From Paraburkholderia sp. (GTDB lineage Bacteria > Pseudomonadota > Gammaproteobacteria > Burkholderiales > Burkholderiaceae): a stretch of DNA of 64,000 bases. Every line of letters starts with the position of its first letter. Position 1 is the first letter of the stretch. Under the pieces are notes generated by a model that was not told where the DNA came from, ran no database searches, and saw only the letters and a list, made by a program, of their open reading frames with translations. Where the stretch lies: assembly GCF_028283785.1 (NCBI RefSeq), contig NZ_JAPWKB010000020.1, forward strand, positions 1 through 64,000, in the 5' to 3' direction. The position numbers were made by a program, and so were the translations under genes. Positions 26,773-35,060 of the stretch are shown piece after piece.

Positions 26773-26912
26773 GTTCAGCGGCAGCCTGCAAGTCCCGTGC
26801 GCATCGTTTTTGGCATTTAAGCGTGGGCTGTCATGAGTACTTTCAATGGCCGTTTCCTTGAATGCAGCGCGTGCCGGGGCTATATTGAAATCCCTTCGCT
26901 AAGGAGTCTCTT

Positions 26913-27026
26913 ATGCGAAAACTCATGGCCGCTATCATAGCGAGCCTGATAGGGCTGACAGCGCTGTCCGTGTCGAGCACGGCTGTCGCATGCAGTGACA
27001 CGAGCGATCATTCCGATGGCAAGTGA
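26913..27026 (+). CDS. Small exported peptide
   Basis: A 37-residue ORF with AAGGAG seven bases upstream. It starts MRKLMAAIIASLIGLTALSV, a clear signal peptide, then SSTAVAC and a Ser/Asp-rich tail ending HSDGK. AVAC could be a weak lipobox or simply a signal peptidase I site before Cys. A strong terminator 30 bases later supports a real transcription unit. No family is recognised. Confidence 0.5.
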   Translation: MRKLMAAIIASLIGLTALSVSSTAVACSDTSDHSDGK

Positions 27027-27056
27027 CCACGCCGCCCGAAGGCGCCGAGTGCGCAC

Positions 27057-27092
27057 AAAAAAAGGCCTTCATCCGACGATGAAGGCCTTTTA
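27057..27092. terminator. Bidirectional rho-independent terminator
   Basis: AAAAGGCCTTCATC pairs perfectly with GATGAAGGCCTTTT around a CGAC loop, with A and T tracts on either side. It serves the small peptide gene and, on the other strand, exbD. Confidence 0.92.
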
Positions 27093-27136
27093 CTTTTAGC
27101 CCTTGAAACAAGGGCTTTTCAGCGCTGATTTGCCGC

Positions 27137-27556
27137 TTATTTGCTCTTCGGCTGGGTGACGAAACCGATCTTCGTCAAGCCGCCCGACTGCGCTTCCGAC
27201 ATCACTTCGGCGACCTTCTCATACGCCACCTTGCGATCCGCGTTCAGGTGCAGTTCCGGTTGCGGATTCTGCTGCGCGGCTTGTGCGATCTTCGCCTGCA
27301 ACTGGTCGTCGGTGACCTTCTGGTCGTCCCACGACACAGCGCCGTTCGCATCGATCGACACGTTGACCTGGGCAGGCTTCGTGTCTTCCTTCTGGCTGCT
27401 TGCATGCGGCAAATCGATCTTGACCGCGTGACGGATCACCGGGATCGTCACCATGAACACAATCAGCAGAACCAGCATGACGTCGACCAGCGGCGTCATG
27501 TTGATCTCGTTCATCAGGCCGTCGTCATCGTCGCCGGCGAAAGGGCTCATTGCCAT
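27137..27556 (-). CDS. exbD: Biopolymer transport protein ExbD
   Basis: A 139-residue inner-membrane protein with one N-terminal helix. The proton-pathway Asp25 is in NMTPLVDVMLVLLIVFMV, followed by the periplasmic domain. ExbD with ExbB converts proton-motive force into TonB movement. It is the last gene of tonB-exbB-exbD, 15 bases after exbB. Confidence 0.94.
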   Translation of the reverse strand: MAMSPFAGDDDDGLMNEINMTPLVDVMLVLLIVFMVTIPVIRHAVKIDLPHASSQKEDTKPAQVNVSIDANGAVSWDDQKVTDDQLQAKIAQAAQQNPQPELHLNADRKVAYEKVAEVMSEAQSGGLTKIGFVTQPKSK

Positions 27557-27571
27557 CGATTGCCTCGCTGA

Positions 27572-28303
27572 TTATTGATTGCGTGCGGCGATCCGCAGGC
27601 CGTCGCCACGCTTGCTCGACGACAGGCGCGCGCCCGTCACGAAGAAGGCGTGCAGACCATGTGCGAAGCGGCTCAGCTTGCTGACGATCGCTTTGTTCGC
27701 ACGGGTCAGCGCGTTGTAGCCGAGCACGGCCGGAATCGCGACGAACAGGCCGAACGCGGTCATGATCAGCGCTTCGCCGACCGGGCCTGCGACGGCGTCG
27801 ATCGAGCTTTGACCGGCGGCGCCGATCGACAGCAGCGCGTGATAGATGCCCCACACCGTGCCGAACAGACCGACGAACGGTGCCGTGGAACCGATCGACG
27901 CGAGCACGGCCAGGCCGCTTTGCATGCGCGACACGCTTTCGTCCATCGTGTCTTTCAGGCAACGCGTGACCCAGTCGGACACGTCCATCCGGTCATGCAG
28001 ATGCGGTTGCGTCTGGTGGTGGTGATCGGCGGCTTCCTGACCCGACAGCGCCAGCGCGAGGAACGGGTTGTCCTGCGGCGACGACGTATTGCTGCCGAGC
28101 TTCTGGATGCCGTCGGCGAGGTCGTCCGAATGCCAGAACGCCTGTTCGGCGTTCTTCGTGAGACGGTTCAGGCGCATCACGTTATAGCCCTTGACGACGA
28201 TCACGCTCCACGACAGCACGGACATGATCAACAGCGCCAGCGCGATACCTCGCGTAACGAAATCCCCTTGCGCCCACACGTGCGCGATACCGTAGTTCTG
28301 CAT
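27572..28303 (-). CDS. exbB: Biopolymer transport protein ExbB
   Basis: A 243-residue MotA/TolQ/ExbB-family protein with three membrane segments: residues about 17-40, the stretch GLFGTVWGIYHALLSI, and the stretch GEALIMTAFGLFVAIPAVLGYN. It forms the pentameric proton channel around ExbD. The start at 28303 is used because AAGGA lies six bases upstream; the ATG six bases earlier abuts the Shine-Dalgarno sequence. Confidence 0.94.
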   Translation of the reverse strand: MQNYGIAHVWAQGDFVTRGIALALLIMSVLSWSVIVVKGYNVMRLNRLTKNAEQAFWHSDDLADGIQKLGSNTSSPQDNPFLALALSGQEAADHHHQTQPHLHDRMDVSDWVTRCLKDTMDESVSRMQSGLAVLASIGSTAPFVGLFGTVWGIYHALLSIGAAGQSSIDAVAGPVGEALIMTAFGLFVAIPAVLGYNALTRANKAIVSKLSRFAHGLHAFFVTGARLSSSKRGDGLRIAARNQ

Positions 28304-28384
28304 TGCCATTCCTTTCTTGAAATCTGGTCGATAAATATTCGGAAACCGGCGAAACGAGCCGATGGATCAACCCCTGTGATCCAC

Positions 28385-29119
28385 TCAGTTTCGCGGACTA
28401 AACTCGTAAGGCTGCGTGAATTGCGCGCGGATCGGCTGGCCGTTTTCCAGGTACGGCTTGCACGTGCTGGCGCGTAGCGCATCCATCGCGGCGTCGTCGA
28501 GACGGCTGTAGCCGCTGCTCTTCTTGAGGTCGATCGACTCGATCTTGCCCGTCAAACCCACCACGAAGTGAACGTAAGCCGTGCCCGCTTCACCGCGACG
28601 ATTCGAGATTGCCGGATATTCCGGTTCCACGATCTTGCAATCGAGGTGCGACACGTTTTTCGGCGCGCTGATGTCCATTGTAGGGCGAGCCGGTGCCGCG
28701 GGCGCGGCCGGAGCGGCCGGCACCGGGGGTGCGGGCGGCGCTGGCGGCGTAGGCTCGGGCGACGAGATTTCGTTCGGCGACGGGGCTGCGGCTTGCGGTA
28801 AGGGCGTCGGCGTCGGCTTTATGTGCGGCTTGGGCTGCACCTTGGGCTTCTGCACGGGCGGCGTCGGTTTGGGCGGCGGCGTTGCAGTGGATTGCAACGC
28901 GACAGGCGCGGCCACCGGCGTCGGCGGCAGCAATTGAGCGGTAATCGCACGCGATTCGAGTGCGACGGGCTGCGCTGGCTCGTGACGAAGTGTCAGAAGG
29001 ACCGCGAGCAACGCCACGTGCAGCGCCGCGACTGCGACGGTTGCCACCACCACACGGGAATTCGACGAACGGGAGGGCGCCGGCGGGCCGCCGGCCGTAA
29101 CTGATTGCGAAGCCTGCAT
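28385..29119 (-). CDS. tonB: Energy transducer TonB
   Basis: A 244-residue periplasm-spanning protein. A single N-terminal helix (VVVATVAVAALHVALLAVLL) is followed by a Pro/Lys/Ala-rich spacer (about residues 65-150) and the TonB C-terminal domain (EPEYPAISNRRGEAGTAYVH, then DDAAMDALRASTCKPYLENG). It energises outer-membrane siderophore and heme receptors. ATG 29119 is chosen over an in-frame TTG at 29143; neither has a strong ribosome-binding site. It leads the tonB-exbB-exbD operon. Confidence 0.92.
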   Translation of the reverse strand: MQASQSVTAGGPPAPSRSSNSRVVVATVAVAALHVALLAVLLTLRHEPAQPVALESRAITAQLLPPTPVAAPVALQSTATPPPKPTPPVQKPKVQPKPHIKPTPTPLPQAAAPSPNEISSPEPTPPAPPAPPVPAAPAAPAAPARPTMDISAPKNVSHLDCKIVEPEYPAISNRRGEAGTAYVHFVVGLTGKIESIDLKKSSGYSRLDDAAMDALRASTCKPYLENGQPIRAQFTQPYEFSPRN

Positions 29120-29167
29120 GCTAGCGGGGCCGCGCGCCGTCAAAACGGCATGTCAAACGATACGGCG

Positions 29168-29230
29168 TCATTTTCGGAAGATCAGCAGCGAAATACACAA
29201 GGTGGTCACGAAACCGATCAGCAATTCCAT
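29168..29230 (-). CDS. Putative 20-residue membrane microprotein upstream of tonB
   Basis: The ORF MELLIGFVTTLCISLLIFRK has GGAG six bases before its ATG. The product would be a single membrane helix with a positively charged C-terminus. It ends 48 bases before the tonB ATG in the same direction, between the bfd terminator and tonB, so it could be the first gene of the tonB operon or a leader peptide. Evidence is limited to the ribosome-binding site, position and composition. Confidence 0.4.
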   Translation of the reverse strand: MELLIGFVTTLCISLLIFRK

Positions 29231-29305
29231 CTCGAACTCCTACAAGGGTGAGCGGTAGCTGGCTTGTACGCGTACTGGCTTGCTGACGGCAGTGGACTAA
29301 ACGGG

Positions 29306-29328
29306 AAACCCCGCAGAAAGCGGGGTCT
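29306..29328 (-). terminator. Rho-independent terminator after bfd
   Basis: On the minus strand ACCCCGC pairs with GCGGGGT around a five-base loop, followed by TTTCCC. It lies 43 bases past the bfd stop and separates bfd from the tonB unit. Confidence 0.65.
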
Positions 29329-29370
29329 CGCTTCACGCGGCGTGAACCGCGGTAAACCCTTCAGCGGAAA

Positions 29371-29607
29371 TCAGGCGGCTTTGCGCTCGTAGAACGTCAG
29401 CGGTACCGGCTGCGCGTGATGCTCGACGCCGCACCGGCTTGCGCAGACCCCGCTTTGCGCCATGACGTCGCGCACGGTGGCTTCGCACTTGCCGCAGCAC
29501 ATTGCGACACCTAATTCGAATTGCAGTTCATCAAAAGAATCGACGCCTTCTGCGATAGACGCACGGATCTTCCGATCTGATACTGACTTGCACACGCATA
29601 CGATCAT
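29371..29607 (-). CDS. bfd: Bacterioferritin-associated ferredoxin
   Basis: A 78-residue [2Fe-2S] protein. Ligand cysteines are in IVCVCKSVSD and MCCGKCEATVRDV, the CxC...CxxC arrangement of Bfd. It reduces the bacterioferritin core to release iron; bfr is 1.4 kb away in this window. I start at MIVCV; an ATG nine bases earlier (29616) is equally possible, since neither has a clear Shine-Dalgarno sequence. A Fur box directly upstream predicts iron repression. Confidence 0.92.
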   Translation of the reverse strand: MIVCVCKSVSDRKIRASIAEGVDSFDELQFELGVAMCCGKCEATVRDVMAQSGVCASRCGVEHHAQPVPLTFYERKAA

Positions 29608-29630
29608 GGTTGGCATCGATAGCTAACGTT

Positions 29631-29649
29631 AATGCGAATTATTATCATT
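29631..29649 (-). promoter_or_regulatory. Fur box upstream of bfd
   Basis: AATGCGAATTATTATCATT is a 19-base near-palindrome matching the Fur consensus in most core positions. It lies 15-24 bases upstream of the candidate start codons. Confidence 0.82.
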
Positions 29650-29864
29650 TTGTTTGGATCGTTTGGCAAGCGCCTAACGGGGATTTTTGTAACAAAACCA
29701 GCCGGTTAGCAGGGTCTCCTGGCCGGCGATGCGGTCAGAATGACCTGAATCAACGTGCTGCTACGGTTCGAAACGGGTGAAAAAGGGGCCGAAAGCGTGT
29801 CGAAATCGAGCGGTTACTGGCCTGAAATATGGATGAAATCAGGTCGAAAGCTCGACGGATGCGC

Positions 29865-30767
29865 TCAGGCAGGCAGCGAGTCCGGCTGCGAATCCGACGC
29901 CGACGTGCGGCGCGACGGAATCGACACGTGCTGGACCGGTGCGTCGAGATGGAGCAGCGTGGCGGCGAGTTGATGCAGATGCGCGCCGTCGCTGGTCGAG
30001 AAAAAGCGGGGCAGACCAGGCGCGCTGCCGGGCGCCGCGCGCAGGTTGCGCTGTTCGAGCACGCGTTCGAGCTGCCGTGCGATCGCAACGCTCGTGTCGA
30101 TCAACGCCAGCCGGTCACCGACGATGTCGCGGATCGTCGCGTCGAGAAACGGGTAGTGCGTGCAGCCGAGCACCAGTGTGTCGGCGCCCGCGTCGAGCAT
30201 CGGTTGCAGATAGCCGACCAGCAACGCGCGCAACGCGTCCGATCCGACATCGCAGCGTTCGATGGCCTGCACGAGCCCGTGGCCGGGCTGACACAGAAAC
30301 CGGCAATCGGCTGCGTAACGGTTCAACAGATCCTGGAAGCGGGCGCTGCGCAATGTCACTTGAGTGGCGAGCACGCCGGCCACGCGCGATGTCGACCGGA
30401 GCGCGGCGGGTTTGATGCCCGGCTCGACGCCGATCAACGGAATGGACAGACGCTCGCGAACCAGCGCAATGGATTGCGCCGTTGCCGTGTTGCAGGCGAC
30501 GACCAGCGCTTTCGCACCTTGTGCGGCCAGCCATTCGCAGATGGCGAGCGTGCGATCGCCGATGAAATCGTCGTCGCGTTCGCCGTAGGGCGCATAACGC
30601 GAATCCGCCGCGTAGAGAATCGCCTCGTCCGGCAAATGCGCATGAACCGCGCGCAGCACCGACAACCCGCCGAGGCCCGAATCGAAAATACCGATCGGCG
30701 CGCGATTGAGCGTGGAAGGCGATGATGCAGCAGGAGCGGAAAGCGGGAGCGACGGATTGGTGGACAT
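29865..30767 (-). CDS. murI: Glutamate racemase
   Basis: A 300-residue cofactor-independent racemase that makes D-glutamate for peptidoglycan. The Asp motif is GIFDSGLGGLSVLRA and the two catalytic Cys motifs are VVACNTATA and VLGCTHYPFLD. About 25 N-terminal and 20 C-terminal residues are low-complexity extensions beyond the usual length. The ATG at 30767 directly follows an in-frame GTG. Confidence 0.95.
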   Translation of the reverse strand: MSTNPSLPLSAPAASSPSTLNRAPIGIFDSGLGGLSVLRAVHAHLPDEAILYAADSRYAPYGERDDDFIGDRTLAICEWLAAQGAKALVVACNTATAQSIALVRERLSIPLIGVEPGIKPAALRSTSRVAGVLATQVTLRSARFQDLLNRYAADCRFLCQPGHGLVQAIERCDVGSDALRALLVGYLQPMLDAGADTLVLGCTHYPFLDATIRDIVGDRLALIDTSVAIARQLERVLEQRNLRAAPGSAPGLPRFFSTSDGAHLHQLAATLLHLDAPVQHVSIPSRRTSASDSQPDSLPA

Positions 30768-30976
30768 CACGCGGGGCGACAGCGGCGGTCAGTTAAGACG
30801 GGGAGAGCATAGCAGGGTGAAGCGCGAATGTCCGGTGCCGCGCGTCGACTCTGGACGCACGGCACGAATCGCGTAAAACAGGTGCTGATGTGTTGCGATG
30901 CCGGATGGAGATTCCGGCATGGATACAGCTTAAGCAGCTTGAACAGCGTGAATCGAGCCGATTAACCGGCGCGATC

Positions 30977-31456
30977 TCAGGCGCCGATTTCGCCCATTGC
31001 CGTTTGCTGATAGTTCTGGATGCCGATCTTGTCGATCAGATCGATCTGCGTTTCCAGCCAGTCGATATGTTCTTCGGTGTCGTCGAGAATTTTCGTGAAG
31101 ATTTCGCGCGAGATGAAATCACGAACCGATTCGCAATATGCGATTGCTTCTTTGCAGGTGCCTTGCGAGATGTATTCGAGTTTCAGATCGCACTCGAGAA
31201 TCTCTTTGGTTTCCTCACCGATCAGCAGCTTGTGCAGGTCTTGCAGATTCGGCAGACCGTCGAGCATGAAAATACGTTCGATCAGCCAGTCGGCGTGCTT
31301 CATTTCACCGATCGACTCGTCGTACTCGTGCTTGCCGAGCTTTTCCAGACCCCAGTGACGGTACATCCGTGCGTGCAGGAAGTACTGATTGATCGCGGTC
31401 AGTTCATTCTTCAACTGAGCGTTCAGGAATTCGATGACTTTTTTATCGCCTTGCAT
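30977..31456 (-). CDS. bfr: Bacterioferritin
   Basis: A 159-residue ferritin-like iron-storage protein. The ferroxidase ligands Glu18, Tyr25, Glu51 and His54, and the heme ligand Met52, are present at the usual numbers (IGEMKHADWL), as are the later Glu and Glu-His ligands (DTEEHIDWL). The 24-mer binds heme at subunit interfaces and stores Fe(III). The start at 31456 (MQGDKKVIEFLN) has AAGGAA eight bases upstream; the ORF to 31495 adds a leader not found in the family. Confidence 0.97.
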   Translation of the reverse strand: MQGDKKVIEFLNAQLKNELTAINQYFLHARMYRHWGLEKLGKHEYDESIGEMKHADWLIERIFMLDGLPNLQDLHKLLIGEETKEILECDLKLEYISQGTCKEAIAYCESVRDFISREIFTKILDDTEEHIDWLETQIDLIDKIGIQNYQQTAMGEIGA

Positions 31457-31592
31457 AGGGTTTCCTTGTAGGGGCTTTTGAATTTCCCAGAACAATAAAC
31501 GCCAGCGTTGAAAAAGCCAAGGTCAAAAACCAGTTTTTAGCTTGATTTCATAGGGTTTTTGGCGTGTTGAGTAACGTTCTCATTTCACATGT

Positions 31593-31629
31593 AAAAAGCC
31601 GGGGTTTAATGCCCCGGCTTTCTGTTTTT
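31593..31629 (-). terminator. Rho-independent terminator after fumarase
   Basis: AAAAAGCCGGGG pairs with CCCCGGCTTT around a TTTAATG loop, with flanking A and T tracts. It lies 31 bases past the fumarase stop and may work in both directions. Confidence 0.88.
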
Positions 31630-31659
31630 CGATGCGTTGTCAACCGTCGATCAGTGAAA

Positions 31660-33183
31660 TCAAACCGTCGCGACGGGAATCTTTCCGATCTTCCCTTGCC
31701 ATTCCTTCGGTCCGGTTTGATGAACCGACGTACCCGTCGAGTCCACCGCGACCGTCACCGGCATGTCCTGCACGTCGAACTCGTAGATCGCTTCCATGCC
31801 GAGGTCTTCGAACGCGAGCACCTTCGCGCTGCGGATCGCTTTCGACACCAGATACGCCGCGCCGCCGACGGCCATCAGATACGCCGCCTTGTGCTTCTTG
31901 ATGGCCTCGATCGCGACCGGGCCGCGCTCGGCTTTGCCGATCATCGAGATCAGACCGGTTTGCGACAGCATCAGGTCGGTGAACTTGTCCATCCGCGTGG
32001 CGGTGGTCGGGCCGGCCGGACCGACTGCCTCGTCACGCACCGGATCGACCGGGCCGACGTAATAGATCACGCGATTCGTGAAGTCGACCGGCAGCGTCTC
32101 GCCCTTCGCCAGCATATCGGCGATGCGCTTGTGCGCGGCGTCGCGGCCCGTCAGCATCTTGCCGGACAGCAGCAGCGTCTGACCCGGCGTCCATGCCGCG
32201 ACCTGTTCCGGCGTCAGCGTGTCGAGATTCACGCGCTGGCTCTTCTCGGTGTCCGGTTCCCACTGGACCTTCGGCCATGCGTCGAGCGACGGCGCTTCGA
32301 GTTTCGCCACGCCCGAACCGTCGAGCGTGAAGTGCGCGTGACGGGTCGCCGCGCAGTTCGGGATGATCGCGATCGGCTTCGATGCCGCGTGCGTCGGTGC
32401 CGCCATGATCTTGACGTCGAGCACGGTGGCGAGGCCGCCGAGACCTTGCGCGCCGATACCGAGCGCGTTGACCTTCTCGTGCAGTTCGACGCGCAGTTCT
32501 TCGATCCAGTCCTGCGGGCCGCGCGCGATCACGTCCTGAATGTCGATCGGGTCCATCAGCGATTCCTTCGCCATGACCATCGCCTTTTCAGCCGTGCCGC
32601 CGATGCCGATCCCGAGCATGCCGGGCGGGCACCAGCCGGCGCCCATCGTCGGCACGGTCTTCAGGATCCAGTCGACGATCGAATCCGACGGATTCAGCAT
32701 CGCGAACTTCGACTTGTTTTCCGAGCCGCCGCCCTTGGCCGCGACCTGTACGTCCACGGTATTGCCCGGCACGATCTCGTAGTGGATCACGGCCGGCGTG
32801 TTGTCCTTCGTGTTCTTGCGCGCGCCTTCTGGCGGGCTCACGATCGACGCGCGCAACACGTTGTCCGGGTTCATGTAACCGCGGCGCACGCCTTCGTTGA
32901 TCATGTCGGTGACGCCCATCGTCGCGCCGTCCCAGCGCACGTCCATGCCGACCTTCACGAACACCGTGACGATGCCCGTGTCCTGGCAGATCGGGCGCTT
33001 GCCTTCGGCGCACATGCGGCTGTTGGTCAGGATCTGCGCGATCGCGTCCTTCGCGGCCGGGCTCTGTTCGAGCTCGTACGCGCGGCCCAAGGCCTGGATG
33101 TAGTCGAGCGGATGGTAATAGCTGATGTACTGCAACGAATCAGCAATGCTCTGGATCAGATCTTCCTGTTTGATGACGGTCAT
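31660..33183 (-). CDS. fumA: Class I fumarate hydratase
   Basis: A 507-residue iron-sulfur fumarase that interconverts fumarate and malate. The [4Fe-4S] cysteines lie in RPICQDTG, MGAGWCPPGMLGIGIGG and IIPNCAATRHAHF. Both the alpha (N-terminal) and beta (C-terminal, from about residue 340) hydro-lyase domains are fused in one chain, as in E. coli FumA/FumB. The symbol fumA marks class rather than a specific orthologue. Confidence 0.93.
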   Translation of the reverse strand: MTVIKQEDLIQSIADSLQYISYYHPLDYIQALGRAYELEQSPAAKDAIAQILTNSRMCAEGKRPICQDTGIVTVFVKVGMDVRWDGATMGVTDMINEGVRRGYMNPDNVLRASIVSPPEGARKNTKDNTPAVIHYEIVPGNTVDVQVAAKGGGSENKSKFAMLNPSDSIVDWILKTVPTMGAGWCPPGMLGIGIGGTAEKAMVMAKESLMDPIDIQDVIARGPQDWIEELRVELHEKVNALGIGAQGLGGLATVLDVKIMAAPTHAASKPIAIIPNCAATRHAHFTLDGSGVAKLEAPSLDAWPKVQWEPDTEKSQRVNLDTLTPEQVAAWTPGQTLLLSGKMLTGRDAAHKRIADMLAKGETLPVDFTNRVIYYVGPVDPVRDEAVGPAGPTTATRMDKFTDLMLSQTGLISMIGKAERGPVAIEAIKKHKAAYLMAVGGAAYLVSKAIRSAKVLAFEDLGMEAIYEFDVQDMPVTVAVDSTGTSVHQTGPKEWQGKIGKIPVATV

Positions 33184-33241
33184 GGCTAGCTCAGTGGGGA
33201 GACTACGGGCGCGTGTTGTCCTGATCGCAAGGGCTGCGCGG

Positions 33242-33844
33242 TCAGTCGTGCGCCTTCGGGGAGGTAAAACCGTTGGAACCCGCGCCGTGCGCCGGTTCCT
33301 GAAAATGCTTGGGATGCGTATGCGTGGTCAGACGATCGACCACCGCCATCACGACGGCGGACAGCAGGAACGTGCAGTGAATGATCACCTGCCACATGAT
33401 CGCGTGCGTCGTGTTCTGGTCCGGGCTGATGAACGTTTTCAACAGATGAATCGACGAGATGCTGATCAGCGCCATCGACAGCTTGACCTTCAGCACGCCC
33501 GCGTTCACGTGGTCGAGCCATTCCGGTTCGTCCGGATGACCTTCGACGCCGAGCCGCGACACAAACGTCTCGTAGCCGCCGATGATCACCATGATCAGCA
33601 GGTTCGAGATCATCACCACGTCGATCAGACCGAGCACGACCAGCATGATGCTGGTTTCGTCGAGCGTCATCGACGCGCTCACCAGATGCCAGACTTCCTT
33701 CAGGAACAGCACGACGTAGACGGCTTGCGCGACGATCAGACCCAGATACAGCGGCACCTGCAGCCAGCGGCTCATAAAGATGATCGCCGGCAGCGGACGC
33801 AACGGGCGACGGCCGTGGCCGGAAGTGGGGCGCGGAGCGGACAT
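33242..33844 (-). CDS. UPF0114 / YqhA-family membrane protein
   Basis: A 200-residue inner-membrane protein with about four hydrophobic segments, including LYLGLIVAQAVYVVLFLKEV, ISNLLIMVIIGGYETFVSRL and SMALISISSIHLLKTF. The central GGYETFVSRLG pattern identifies the TIGR00645/YqhA family, whose function is unknown. It follows fumarase's start by 58 bases in the same direction. The start at 33844 (MSAPRPTSG) is preferred to one at 33925 that adds an unsupported Arg-rich leader. Confidence 0.85.
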   Translation of the reverse strand: MSAPRPTSGHGRRPLRPLPAIIFMSRWLQVPLYLGLIVAQAVYVVLFLKEVWHLVSASMTLDETSIMLVVLGLIDVVMISNLLIMVIIGGYETFVSRLGVEGHPDEPEWLDHVNAGVLKVKLSMALISISSIHLLKTFISPDQNTTHAIMWQVIIHCTFLLSAVVMAVVDRLTTHTHPKHFQEPAHGAGSNGFTSPKAHD

Positions 33845-34055
33845 AGTCGGATGTGTGGTGATGAAAACGCTAAAAACCGGAAGGCGCGACAGCCGGCGAA
33901 CGGTCAGACGAAGCCGTTTGCCCACGCGCCAGGCGCGCTATTGTACAGCGTGCCTGCGACGGGATGCCGCGGGCCGGGCACGCGACTACAGGGGGCAGGA
34001 TGGCGGCGCGTCGTGACAGTGGCAGGTGTGCTGGCGCGCGACGCTCACTGCCGGT

Positions 34056-35018
34056 TCAAGGCGCGGCAACCGGCGGCACGCGTTTGCCTTTCATGCTCGC
34101 GAGCCCGATCCCCGCGACGACGCACGCGAGCGCGATGCCGTGCGCGAGCGTCGGACGTTCGCCGAGAAACGCGATGCCGTAGATCGCGGCGGCCACCGGC
34201 AGCACCGCGCTGAACACGCCGGCAAGACTGCCGGGCACGTGACGGATGCCCTTCATCCACAACCAGAACGAGAACACGCTCGCCGACAGTCCGTACCACA
34301 GCACCAGCATCCAGATGCCCGACGGCACGCTGGCGTAGTCGAACGTGCGCAGCGCGCTCACGCCGACCGGCAGCATCAGCAACAGGCCGAACAGGTGCGT
34401 GTACGCGCAGATGTCGATCGGGGCGAGGGTTTGCGTCAGACGACGCGACAGGATGATGTACAGCGATTCGCAGCACACCGCGCCGAGCACCATCAGGTTG
34501 CCCGCCAACGAACTCGCGGATTCCGCCTGGCTCGCGCCGCCGTCGCCTTGCTGCACGTGGGCGAGGTTGATCACCAGAATGCCGACGATCGCGAGACCGA
34601 TCGACGCCCACGCGCGATTGTCCGGACGCTCACGCAGGAACACCCACGAGAACAGCGCGACCACGGCCGGGATCGTACTGGTGATCACACCGGCCGCGAC
34701 CGCGCTCGTGCGATGCACGCCGTTGAGCATCAGCAGCGTAAATCCGAAGGTGCCGAACAGCGCCTGCAGAAACAGATTGACCCATTCGCCGGATCGAACC
34801 CGGCGCAGCTTGGCCGGCCGTAGCACAGGCCACAGCACCGCCATCGCGATGACGAAGCGCAACAACGCGAACAGTGTGACGGGGATAAACGCGACGATCG
34901 ATTTGCCGATACCGACGTTGCTGCCGACCAGCAGCATCGACGCGATAAGTAACAGGGAATAGCGATTCAAAACAGGTCGATCCGGATAAGTGCAGGCGGC
35001 ATGCGCACGGTTGCGCAT
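34056..35018 (-). CDS. EamA/DMT-superfamily transporter
   Basis: A roughly 320-residue membrane protein with two EamA repeats and about ten hydrophobic helices. Signature stretches are RYSLLLIASMLLVGSNVGIG and VITSTIPAVVALFSWVFLRE (first repeat) and GVFSAVLPVAAAIYGIAFLGE (second repeat). Family members export amino acids or other metabolites; the substrate is unknown. The start is uncertain: ATG 35018, an upstream start at 35057, or a TTG just before Asn-Arg-Tyr near 34970. Confidence 0.85.
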   Translation of the reverse strand: MRNRAHAACTYPDRPVLNRYSLLLIASMLLVGSNVGIGKSIVAFIPVTLFALLRFVIAMAVLWPVLRPAKLRRVRSGEWVNLFLQALFGTFGFTLLMLNGVHRTSAVAAGVITSTIPAVVALFSWVFLRERPDNRAWASIGLAIVGILVINLAHVQQGDGGASQAESASSLAGNLMVLGAVCCESLYIILSRRLTQTLAPIDICAYTHLFGLLLMLPVGVSALRTFDYASVPSGIWMLVLWYGLSASVFSFWLWMKGIRHVPGSLAGVFSAVLPVAAAIYGIAFLGERPTLAHGIALACVVAGIGLASMKGKRVPPVAAP

Positions 35019-35060
35019 GCCGTCGCGCAGTTTACCGGACGCGTCGGCGAATCGCATCCG

